DNA from: Gari tellinella
Lineage: Eukaryota > Mollusca > Bivalvia > Cardiida > Psammobiidae
Reading direction: 5' to 3'
NCBI GenBank assembly: GCA_922989275.2
Contig: OV277861.1
Span: 24,768,479 to 24,832,478, forward strand
DNA length: 64,000 nt
Shown here: piece after piece, positions 34,212 to 46,200 of the stretch
How the letters are laid out: each line of letters starts with the position of its first letter
How positions within the stretch are numbered: the stretch's first letter is position 1
Position numbers and translations under genes: made by a program
The notes under the pieces: generated by a model
The model's input: only the letters and a program-made list of their open reading frames with translations
The model's database searches: none
Told to the model about the DNA's origin: nothing

Positions 34212-37200
34212 GTATGTTGGCTTTGTCTTTAACCCTTTCCTCTACATAAGTTCCTAAGTTTCTCTCTATCCTTTCCTTCTACACCCATTGCAAGCACATT
34301 TAGCTCGCCGGACAAAAGTCCTAGAGAGTTACACTGTATTCCAGTCATTGATGTCAGTGTTGCCGTTCGCTTGAGCAGTTTTAGCCCATTACTTCATAGC
34401 CTGAGTCAAAGTTTGGAAATAGGTTACCACTTAAAGCAGGTTGAAAGTAGTCAGGAATGCAACCTTAACATTGACCTCAGCCTCTGTGTTTATGTTTTCA
34501 AAACTGCTATACCCTTTAAATTTCCCTACAATACACATACCTTAGGACAAGACCTTTTCATTCATGTGAAAATTTTGACCCCATTGACCTTGACCTTGAC
34601 CTCAGCCTCCGTGTTTTAGTTAAAAGTGTAACGTACGTGGTACATTGGTATATGCAAATGAGGCTTCCCAAACTGTTGTATGTTCAATTGTTGGGAAGCC
34701 AGTCAATTATATAGTGCAACAAACATCTCTTGGTGTGAGCTTAAGCTTTGCACTGACGGGCTTTGTTGTTTCTGTGTCACTCGGTTTGCACGTTACAAAA
34801 GTTTTGTATTAAAGATTTGAAAAGTGCTCACAACTTCTATATCCTTTGACCTACAGCTTCCATAATTGCAGCACATTTCTTTAGACTAGTTTTTTCCATC
34901 CATGTAAAAAGTTTCGACCCCTGTGACCTTGATATTGACCTCAGTCTATGCTTTTAAGTTTTGAAATGTATCGGTAATACCAGGGAGCTTTGTTGTCTTC
35001 TGACAACTCTTGATGAAATTATGTTTTATATTGAGTGTATTTCTGTTCAATATGTTTAATCTGTTTAATTTGATATATTTCCAGTCCAAACAGCGATGGG
35101 CATTGAAGACATTTTTCCAACCAGAGCCTCAGCTGATAAATATCGCAAACAAACCAGCTTCCTGTGAGGTGCCTGCTTCTAACAAGTTGGACCCAGAACG
35201 GTTTGATGAAGTGACATATGTGAAACGTTCAGACAATATCTCTGATGAGAACATACCATCTGTCGGTCAAGATGGGGCCAGTAAAACCATGTCAGCTGAT
35301 GAGTTCTCCCCACCAGCCTCTGTAGATAAATGTGTTCTCTCACCTATCAAATCTCCACAGCCTGTCAAATCACCAGCCAAACGCAGACCTAGTGCCATTG
35401 ACAAAACTCTTAAAGCCAAAGGCAATGAGAATCATTCACCATATCAACACAATGCATATGATGTTAAACATAGTAAAGACAGGAAAGGTTCAGTGATGAC
35501 GCCCAGTGCAGGTGTTACTGTGACTGGGTCTGGTAGAGGACGCAAGGCCAAGCCTAAAACCCCAGTACTAGTAGAGACCAGTTCCTCCGAGTCGGACAGT
35601 GAACCTGAGACGAACTGGTCTCATTCGTCAGACTCTATAGAGAAATCTATCCCTGTTAGCCCCCAGAAATCTATCCCTGTAAGCCCCCAAAAATCTATCC
35701 CTGTAAGTCCTTTAAAATCTATTCCTGTAAGTCCTAAGAAATCTATACCTGTAAGCCCTAAGAAATCTATACCTGTTAGCCCTAAGAAATCTATTCCTGT
35801 TAGCCCTCAGAAATCTCGGACAGTCAAAATGAAGCGTGATAAGCTTATAAAAGAAAAAGACAGTGTTAAGTTAAAAAAGAAGAGTTTGCCACTTGATGCC
35901 TCAACTAAAACGACTAGCTGTGATAGAACAATGTACCACTCAGCCTCTGCTCATAGCAGACACCAGGAGTCCATTGATACAATGCTTGACTCATTTCCAG
36001 AGGAGACACCTCTCTCGCCTATTCCCAATGTTCCAAATATTCTAAGCCAGAAAACAGACTTGCAGAAGGCAGGTTTAGATATAAGTCCAGTGAAGCCAGT
36101 AGTTCCATTAAATGGATTAGTTCAGTGTGTTAACGGGAAGCCTTCAGTGATTGTCAAGTTAGACTTAAGTTTACTTCAAAAGTTCTTACCTGTTGATTTC
36201 TGGAAAACCAAACCTCATAAACCCAAAGTGTCATTAACTCCAAAGGAAGGTGAAACCTTGAAAAATAGGAAATTGACCGCAGTGAAAGAAAGTATTCCAG
36301 CAGGTGTGACTGCATCTCATAAAGTGCTAGAAAGCAATTCAAATAAGGAGTCAGTAGAATCTAATTCAAAACGTACGAAAAATAGTGCAAGTGCTAGAAG
36401 AAGCCATGTTAGTGATAATCAGAGTCACGGGAAGTTAAATGGCTCAGAAAGTGTTGTTCATGCATCGGGTAAGTCAGATCGTGTTCCAGACTTTGATTCG
36501 TTGCCTATACGGGAGGCGCCGGTACCGAATCCCATCCTGTCGGAGGATTCGAGCAGTGAAAGCAGTTGTAGTGATAGCGAGGTAGAGGAAACCAGATCTA
36601 GATCCTCGTGTTCACGTTTATCAGCACCTGCTGTCGATAACAAAAAACGCAAAGGAGATGATCATCGTGCAGATGATATTAAACGGAGAAAAACAGCAAA
36701 GTCTCCACATAAAACACCTGTCTCAGATGTCCATAAAAAATAGTAAGTAGAGTTTAGCACTTATAGTACAGTAAAGTCTCTCTATTATGACAAATTGTGT
36801 TATGACAGGTGACTGCTTAACTCTTTGAACCCTAGTCACGCATATATGCATACTTTTCAAATAGGGTACAGGTGAAGAGTACACTTGTCCTATGTAAACA
36901 GTGTTGACCCTGATGAGAGGGCTCCTCAAGGAGCCCTCTGATCAGGGTCTACACTGTTTGTCATTTTGACATATATTGTAAAAATCAACCCTAAAAAGTC
37001 AAGAATGGACTAGACCTAATTGAAAACTAGAATTGTTCATTTGAGGTTTCAGGGAGGAAAGGGTTAAAGCAATATGACAGTTAACCCATTACCCAATAGC
37101 CTGTTTCTAGTTTTGAAAATAGGCGACTACTTAAAGAAGGTTGAAAGTAAAGCAGAATGCGCCATATGGCGCATTCTGCTTTACTTTCAGCCTGCTTCAA

Positions 37201-40200
37201 GCTATTACCTGCTAGAATAAGGAAAGTATTAAATATGACACATATTCATTACGGTATATATTTGAACTATTTTCTTCAGCGGATGAATATAATGCATGTG
37301 CTAAAAGTCGCTTCTATAAGGGAAAGGGTTAAACAGAAAGCTCCTTTACTGTCACATTGCTTTAAGCTGTCACCTGTACTTAATACAATCAATTAGGCTT
37401 TGTTTTAGTGATCATAATAGAGTAGTTTTACTATTATGGAAGTTTTATTATACTTAACAGGTTAACCCTTTACCTGATAGCCTATTTCTAGTACTTAAGA
37501 TAGGTGACTTCTCAAAGCAGGTTGAAAGTAAAGCAGAATGCGCCTTAGGGCGCATTCTGCTTTACTTTCAGCCTGCTTTAAGCTATCATGTACTATACTA
37601 TAGAAAGTATTCCCTAAAATACATGTTCATTACTGATTAAATTGGAACTATTTTCTTCAGCGGATGAATAATTCATAGCCGCTAAAAGGCGCTTCTATTG
37701 GGGGAAAGGGTTAAATTTGAACTACAGTCAAACGGTGTCAAGCAACATCTCCAATGGAGATGCATTTTATGTTTTCAATACAGGTGACAGCTTAATGCAG
37801 AGATGAAAGTAAAGCAGAAAGCTACTGTACTTTTATCCTGCATTAAGCAGTCTCCACTTAGGTTTGACCTTTAGAGGCTAATCCTTTCTCTGCCATAGCC
37901 GACTGAAATAGACTTTGCAATCAGTTTCAAGGCCATGTAATGCAGCTCTGATCAGGGGCCCGTTTCATAAAACTTTGTACGATAAATGTTGTCTTAAGTC
38001 AAAACTTTAAAATACATTTAATTTCTGATTTCTCTATCTAATCCTGTCTTGTGACATCTCTTTGGAATCGTCTTTTCAAGACGATTCCAAAAAGATGAGA
38101 TGTCACAAGACAGGATTAGATGGAGAAATAAATAATAATTGAGACTTTTATAATCTGACTTACGACAACATTTGTCGTACGAAGTTTTATGAAACGGGCC
38201 CCAGGATCCAAACTGTTTGGTAATTGTATCAATATTTAGAATGTTTGGAATTTATCATCAAATTACAGACAAAAGTTTAGCAGACACTAATTTTTTCTAA
38301 AAACGCATTAAATCTGACAGTTAAATATGGCACTGAAGAGGTTAAGTAATGCGAGTCAAAATCTAGTGTTGCATAAATCTGAACAAGTGTTGCATAAATC
38401 TGAACAAGTGTTGCATACAGTGGATATAGAGGATATTGTATGAGTGTTCATTATTTATCATTTTTAATAAACGAGTTGACTAAAATAATATGACGCGAGC
38501 CTTGGCGAGCGTCATATTCATTTTAGTCAACGAGTTTATTAAAAATGATAAATAATGAACACGAATGTGATATTCTATTTATCACATTACAAGTTCAAGC
38601 ACCTATTAAATTGATTTGAAGCCGTAGTTTGTAGACCCTACGCTATATATATTTTCCGCCAAACGTTACGTTGTTTACGTTAACGTCATAGTAAATGACG
38701 TCATTTGGCACCCCGCTACATGCAGCGCTTATGGACGAACAAGTTAGGCCGGAGCCCAAAAAACGATATTCCACTAGTGGATTACGATATTTATACAATC
38801 GCTTTATGCAACTCCCAGACCGCAAATTATGTGATAAAATCTGTTATTCTTTCCCAATAAACGCGTTTACGCTAAAACTATTATTTGCAGTGCAAACAGT
38901 TTGGAGCCAGATCAGACGCCGGGTAACCCGGCGTCTGATCAGGCTCCAAACTGTTTGCCACCAAGATAAACATGAATTATCAGAATTGTCCAAAAGTTGT
39001 ACTTTTCTACGTTTTAGTGCTTTGCGTTTGCGTACGTTTGCGTTTAAACGGGAAAGAATAACAGATTCTCCACTGTACCATAGTGACACTAACTCTTTAA
39101 ACGCTAAGTACAGTATAAAACTCTATGACGACCACTAAATTGTTAGTAACTTGGTGTTTATGCCAGATTGCAGCTTAAAGCAATGCGAGAATGAAACAGG
39201 AAATTTATTTAGGAGCTTTCTGTTTTACTTTCACCTTACTTTAAGCTTTTAAGCCTGTCATTTATATAATCAATTAGCCTTCTTTTTTTATAGGTCATGA
39301 TAGAGGTGTTCTACTGTATTTTTCATTGGCATTAATCCATCATCTGGTAGATCTACTGTTCTTAAAATAGAAATTCCTAATATAGACAAGAAAGGTCAGA
39401 CACATCATTATGTTTTGGTGAAAACATTAGAATGTTAGCTGGAACCAGATCAGAGCACCAGATAAGGGTAGTTTTTCAAAACTTAAAATCTTTATTTCTG
39501 AATTAAACCCTATGGTGTCACTACTCATTAGAATCGTCTCTTCGAGACGATTCTAATGAGTAGTAACACCATAGGATTTGGTGCTGAAATGAGTGAGACA
39601 ATGTTGGATTTGTTGAAATAACTCCCTCTTATCTGGAGCCCTGACCAGATACATCCATCATTTACAAACAGTGTAGACTAAGATAGTAGGGTTTCTAAAG
39701 GAGCCCTTTGATCAGGGTCTGCACTGTTTGTCATGCATGATTTTTCGGTACAAACTCCATGATAGTCAATGTAAACTAGTGATTTTATCAGGAAATGGAG
39801 GGGGCCCACTGAAAAATCAGCAAGCCAATTTGTTTGTACAGTAAAAATCTCTATGCCGACCACTAAAACGAAAGCTAATTGATTCTATAAAAGACAGGTG
39901 ACAGCTTAAAGTAGAGTAAAGTGAAGGAGCTTTAAGCCGTCATCTGTCAGTGTCATTAACACCTAATAAGCAACACAATTTAGTGGTCGTAATAAAGATG
40001 TTACTGTACCGTACTTGAAAAATTCTTTACCTAACCTAATGTTTATATAACAAGGATATAAGTTATTGAATTATTCACCTTATTTGGAGCTCTGGAGCTC
40101 TGCAATAAGTCTCAAACAAAAGCCTATATTGTAACTACTCATTAGAATTGTCTCTTCAAGACCATTTTAATGTGTCGTCGCAAAATATGGTTGGTGCAAT

Positions 40201-43200
40201 TTTCAGTTTATTCACTATTACTCCAAGCCCTGATACTTAACCCATTACCCCATAGCCTGTTTCTAGTTCTGAAGACAGGTGACCACTTAAAGCAGGTTTA
40301 AAGCAAAGCAGAATGCGCCTTAAGGCGCATTCTGCTTTACTTTCAACCTGCTTTAAGCTATCATCTGCTAGGATTTAAAAATATTTCTTATTGTTCTGTT
40401 TCATGACTAAAAATTGATCGCAAAATATGGTTGGTGCAATTTTCAGTTTATTCACTATTACTCCAAGCCCTGATACTTAACCCATTACCCCATAGCCTGT
40501 TTCTAGTTCTGAAGACAGGTGACCACTTAAAGCAGGTTTAAAGCAAAGCAGAATGCGCCTTAAGGCGCATTCTGCTTTACTTTCAACCTGCTTTAAGCTA
40601 TCATCTGCTAGGATTTAAAAATATTTCTTATTGTTCTGTTTCATGACTAAAAATTGATCTATTTTCTTCAATGTATGAATAAATTAAATGCGCTAAAAGG
40701 CACTTCTTTGGGGGAAAGGGTTAAACTTTAAACTTTTGTGTACAGTGATGATAGCAATTGGGAGGAGAGACAGGAGCCTCAGAGACCGAGAAGTAACAAG
40801 CGGGAGAGGCACAGTAGTTCCTCTAGTCAGCACAGCACCCAAAGCTACTCCAGTACCCATAGTCGCGCCAGCACCAGTAGTCATAAGGCCCGCCGCACCA
40901 CCACAACCCATGATACCCAGTCACATGATCTCAAACCACTGTCTTCTTCAACCACCTCTCTTAGCCCCGGCAATAAAAAAGTAAGCAGATTTTGTCAGTG
41001 GTTAGTTTTCCATGTCTGATCTAAGATTTTAGAACTCTAAGGTGCCGTCTAAATATAACGTACTGATATTATTTTTACTGTTCAATTGGAATGTAAATCT
41101 TTTTCCTGCTGAATATTCCTACATTTCTCCATCTTCATCTGAACTATTACATTTACAGTTTTCTCCAGCAAGCAGTGCAGACTCCAGTAAGACAGGTTTT
41201 AAGAAAACCATGCAGACCTAGATCAGACATCTCCTATAGGAGCGGTCTAATCTGGATCTACACTGTTTGCAGTAAGTGCCAAACAGTGTCAATACATTGA
41301 TATGCTTCAAGCATAAAGAATATTATTACATTGTTAAAAGGAAGATAACCCTTTATTCCAAAAGTAAAAAGTACAAATGACCAATATTCAACTTTATTGA
41401 AGGCAGAATACTCCTTAAAGTAAAGCAGAAAGCTCTTTCACTTTTATCTTGATCAAATCTTCCACCTGTATTTAACAGCATCAATAAATATTCATATGTG
41501 GTGCTTATGTGGAGGTAGGGGTAAAACTTAAAACCTATGCTTAAAAATGGGTTTAAAAGTCAAAAGAAAAACCACTGCTAGAAAATTGAAAGCATTGTAA
41601 AGTAAGAAGTACAGTAAAACCTTTCTATTATGACCACTAAAACCAAAGCTAATTGAATGTTTAAATTACATGTGATGGCTTAAAGCAAAGTGACAGTAAA
41701 AAAGAAAGCTCCTTAAGGAGCTTTTTGTTGTACTGCCATTTGCTTAGAATAGTCACCTGTCGTAAACACCTAATAATTAACATAATTTTGTGATTGTAAT
41801 AGAGAAGTTTTACTGTACAGTGGTCAGCAGCTAGCCATTGATATCATCACATTGTTCTTAGATGACCATTACAATATCATAAAGCATATGCATTACTTGA
41901 AGAATATTTCCTATCTTCTTATTTTAAGCCAATCAAATCTTCCTATTTTAAGCCAATCAAATCTTCAGATATTCCATCCAATCAAATCTTCCTATTTTCA
42001 TCCAATCAATTCTCTTTATTTTTCAGCCAATCAAACCAGAGCCTGTTGAGCCAGTAAAAGAGAATGGAGTTGCTGCCCAGTCCACTGCCCAAACCACATG
42101 TCCTGACTCCACCACTGGAATAAAAAGCACTGATGATGTGTAAGTCAGGAAATAGCCCCATGCTAGCTTCTGTTTCTACAACATGAGACAGAAGACTATT
42201 TCTTTCCCATCAATTTGAAGAGCTTTCACAGGGCTCCAGATCAGGGGGAGTAAACTGAACAAATCCAACATTTTCTCACTCATTTCAGCACCAAATCCTA
42301 TGGTGTTAGTACTCATTAGAATCGTCTCGGAGAGACGGTTCTAATGAGTAGTAACACCATAGGGTTTAATGCAGAAGTAGAAATTTGAGTTTTTGGAACA
42401 CTCACCTTATCTGGAGCTCTGAATGCTTTATCTATTTTATTTCCATCATTTTGACAAAAGGCCAAATTATGATGAGAAACGATTAAATCTTTGACTGCTG
42501 AGTAATACTGACATCTGCAACAAGTGTCGTCTGCTGCTCTCAGAAAATGATAGTTTTCTAAAAGTTCTTTTTAAAATGGGATCAGAGTGACAAATAATTT
42601 TGGTCCAGATGAGATGTCAAGTTACTTGGCGCCTCATCTAGGTACAAAAATGATTGCAATGGTAATCACAATTAAGCTGCTATTGTGCAGACAGTTAAAG
42701 ACGCGCTGTGTATATGTGATTTGAAATACAGTCAACATTAACCCTTTCCCACATAGCATGTCTCTAGTATTGAATATAGGTGTCCACTTAAAGCAGGTTG
42801 AAAGTTAAGCAGAATGCGCCTTAAGTGCATTCTGCTTTACTTTCAGCCTGCTTTAAGCTATCATCTGCTAGAATATAGAAAATATTTCTTATAATACATA
42901 TTTATGACTGTATAAATTGGAACTATTTTCTTTAGTGAAGGAATAAACCTAATGCGCTAAAAGGCGCTTCTATGGGGGAAAGGGTTATTGTGAAGTAATC
43001 ACTAAGTGATGAAGCATGATGTTTGCTTTAGACATGAAAACTTCTGAACCCATTACTCCATCAAATATTTCTAGTATTGAAGATCGGTATCCACGTAAAG
43101 CAGGTGGATTCTACTTTACTTTCAGCCTGCATTAAGCTACCATTTGCTAGGATATAGAAAGTATTTATTTTGGTACATATCTATCACTGTATAAATTTAA

Positions 43201-46200
43201 ACTATTTTCTTCAGTGGAGGAAAAAATTAAAGGTGTTAAAATTCATTTCTATGGAGAAATACATTAAAGAGATTATCCACCTACATTGGTTTTACTGTAC
43301 ACTATAAAATTTAATGTCCATTTAAGTTTTACATCTAGATCTAATTTGACCCACTGTGATGATGACTATTACATCAGTTTATAAGCAGTAATGGTGTAGC
43401 TGCCTGGTATAAAATGTCATTAGTAACCAAACGGTAGTTCATACCCAAGATTCAGCTGGTTTCGATTAAAACAGCATGACATTCATTATGATGTTTCTCT
43501 GCTAGAGTTAATTTAAAATTCATTAAATGTTTCTGTGTTAAGGTTTTGGATGAATTGAGAGACAAGGCTGAATTTTGGTAATCTTTTACTCCATCGATAT
43601 ACACATTTTAAAGCTTTTGATTTATTCCTCCACTGAAGAAAACAGTTCAACTTTATAACATCATGAATATGTATCACAGAAAATATTTGTATTCTAGCAG
43701 GTGGTAGCTTAAAGCAGACTGAAAGTAAAGCAGAATGTGCCTTAGGCACATTCTGCTTTACTTTCAACCTGCTTTAAGTAGTCATCTGTTTTCAAAACTT
43801 AGAAACAGGCTATGAAGTAAGAGTCAACAGGACGTGTTGGAAGCTTGAAAAGACATTTCTACATGCGTATGGAATAAAAACGGAATATTACTATACTTTG
43901 CATATCTTATGCACCGGATCACTCGAGTTGTGTGTGTAAAGGCTATATCCAACGAGACCGAAGGTCGAGTTGGATATAGCCTATACACACACAACGAGAG
44001 TGATCCGGTACATAAGATATGCAAAGTATAGTAATGTTCCTTTTATTATATACCTCTTATAATAAAAATAAAATGAAAAACGATAGAAATGTTTCGAGCG
44101 TTACTATAAATAAACGGGATTTCCCATACGTCACACTTCGGGGAATGGCGCGTGAAAGTAAATACTCGCTATTACGACCACTAAAACGAATGCTAATTGA
44201 TTAAATAATAGAGAGGTGACAGCTTAAAGCAAGGTGACAGTGAAACAGAAAGCTCCTAAAGGAGTTTTCTGTTTCACTGTCACCTTGCTTTAAGCGGTCA
44301 CCTACCGTAAACACCCTAATACTTAACATAATTTAGTGGTCGTAATAGAGAGGTTTTACTGTAGTTCCGAACTTCCGACTACACAGTAAACGTTCTTTTC
44401 CCATTACACAAGGTACATGGGTAATACAGAATTTTCAATCCGTCAAGGTGTATTTGTTCGATAAAATACAGAAATATTTCGGGCAGAACATTGGTAGGTA
44501 TATAATAAATAATGGTATCAGAAGCAGGGCTCCAGATAATGGGAGTATTTCCAAATTTAAAATCTTAATTTCTGTATTAAACCCTATGGTGTCACTACTC
44601 ATTAGAATCGTCTCTTTGAGAGGATTCTAATGAGTATTAACACCATGGCATTTGGTGTAAAGGTGAGTGAATTTTATTTGGATTTGTTCAGTTTACTCCC
44701 CCTTATCTGGAGGCTTGAAAGTCACAACATGTTGGGAAAAAACATTTCTACATGTGTATGGAATATATAATGGTATCAAATGTCCCTAGCATGTAGAAAG
44801 AAGTTAAAAGATTTCTACGATATTGTATTGAATAATCCCTAGACACAGTACTTTGTATGATATATAAAATAAATTGTTTTTTTTGCTATCTTCTTCAGAC
44901 AACACACAGCAGACTACTACCATCACCAGGCCAAAATCTACAGATACCAGGCACATAAAATGGTTGGTTGGATTATTATTTACACAGTAAAAAAACGCAA
45001 TTACATGTATACAGTCGAAACTCTATATTTCAAATTCGTGTCAATCGATCATACCAGTATTTCATAAGTTGCCTTTCAATAAGCCAATCTCGCTTAAGTC
45101 AAACATACCCATACTTCAAAATTAAAACGTGGCTCAGCCACGTTTTAATTTTGAAGTATGGGTATGTTTGACTAACCCGAGATCGAATTATTGAGTTCGG
45201 ACTGTAGTTTATATTTACAGAAATGATGTTTGCTGAAATTCTGAAATTATTTTCTGCAATAATCTTTTTGAAACTAAAATATTAAGTCAATTATTGAATT
45301 ATTTTGAATTAAGACAATGATCAACACTGTTGATTTCCAAGGAGTTAAGATGCGCTTAGAACTGGAAACTAGTTCAGAGATAACAGCTTTACTCCATAGA
45401 CATGCATTTTTACGCCTCTAATTTATTCATACAATTAAGAAATAGTTCTAATTTATACGATCATGAAAATATATTGTACGGAATATTTTCTATATTCTAG
45501 CAAATGATAGCTTACAGCAGTCTGAAAGTAAAAGAGAATGCACCTTACGCGCATTCTGCTTTACTTTAACCTGCTTTAACCCTTTACCTGATAGCCTATT
45601 CCTAGCATTGAAGATAGGTAACTACTTAAAGCAGGTTGAACGTAAAGCAGAATGCGCCCTAAGGCGCATTCTACTTTACTTTCAACCTGCTTTAAGCTAT
45701 CATGTGCTAGAATATAAAACATATTCCCTATAATAGATATTCATTACTGATTAAATTGGAACTATTTTCTTCAGCGGAGGAATAAATCAAATACGCTAAA
45801 AGTCGCTTCTATGGGGGAAAGGGTTAAGTGATTACATGTCTAATACTAGACACAGGCTATGGGGTAAAGGGTCAACACTTTTTGTACAGGATGGATATAT
45901 ATCTGGTTCAAGCATTTTCATTGGTTAAAACTCCAGATTTTGTGTTAATGAAAACAGATGGCCAGTATGCTAGACAGTTCAGTAGCATTTTGTCATGTTC
46001 AATTAAATACAGATAGATCTGTGTTTGATAGCTGCTTTCAGTCTGATAACTGTTATCACTTGGTACACTACAGTGCTAACAGTAAATTGGCTGGGTTTGA
46101 ATTCCCCTTAGATCCAGATCAGATGCCAGGTACAAAGCTCTAACGAAATGTATGACAAGTATTGTGGCAAATCAATTTATAAAAATTCTTAATAATTATT

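Larger units (their letters stand above)
36769..37435 (+). mobile_element. TA-1 element holding a TTAA-2 and a TTAA-1 insert
   Basis: cagtaaagtctctctattat at the left and cataatagagtagttttact at the right are TA-1 ends, the last bases being decayed. The host hairpin (P4 type) is cut first at 36817 by TTAA-2 and again at 37081 by TTAA-1. Both are flanked by TTAA, and removing them restores the family's order of blocks. Confidence 0.8.

Noticed and set aside
35010..35084. N-terminal 25 residues of the long open frame (hydrophobic, signal-peptide-like) before AFF exon 2
   Set aside because: The acceptor atttccag at 35077-35084 and the phase-0 join to the serine-rich exon 1 show these codons are intron; AFF proteins are nuclear.
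36741..36743. TAG as the end of the gene
   Set aside because: gtaagt overlaps it, and exon 3 begins with the single base needed to restore frame; the conserved C-terminal domain follows downstream.
38696..38703. TGACGTCA as a functional CRE promoter element
   Set aside because: A single 8-bp palindrome in an intron full of repeats, with no transcript start evidence.
38695..39138. 147-residue open frame as a gene
   Set aside because: It runs through a perfect P3 palindrome and has a rival frame on the opposite strand; no family features seen.
41159..41195. 37-nt exon FSPASSADSSKT
   Set aside because: It would shift the frame of exon 4 into an early stop; only the shorter versions starting at 41169 are compatible, and they are unproven.
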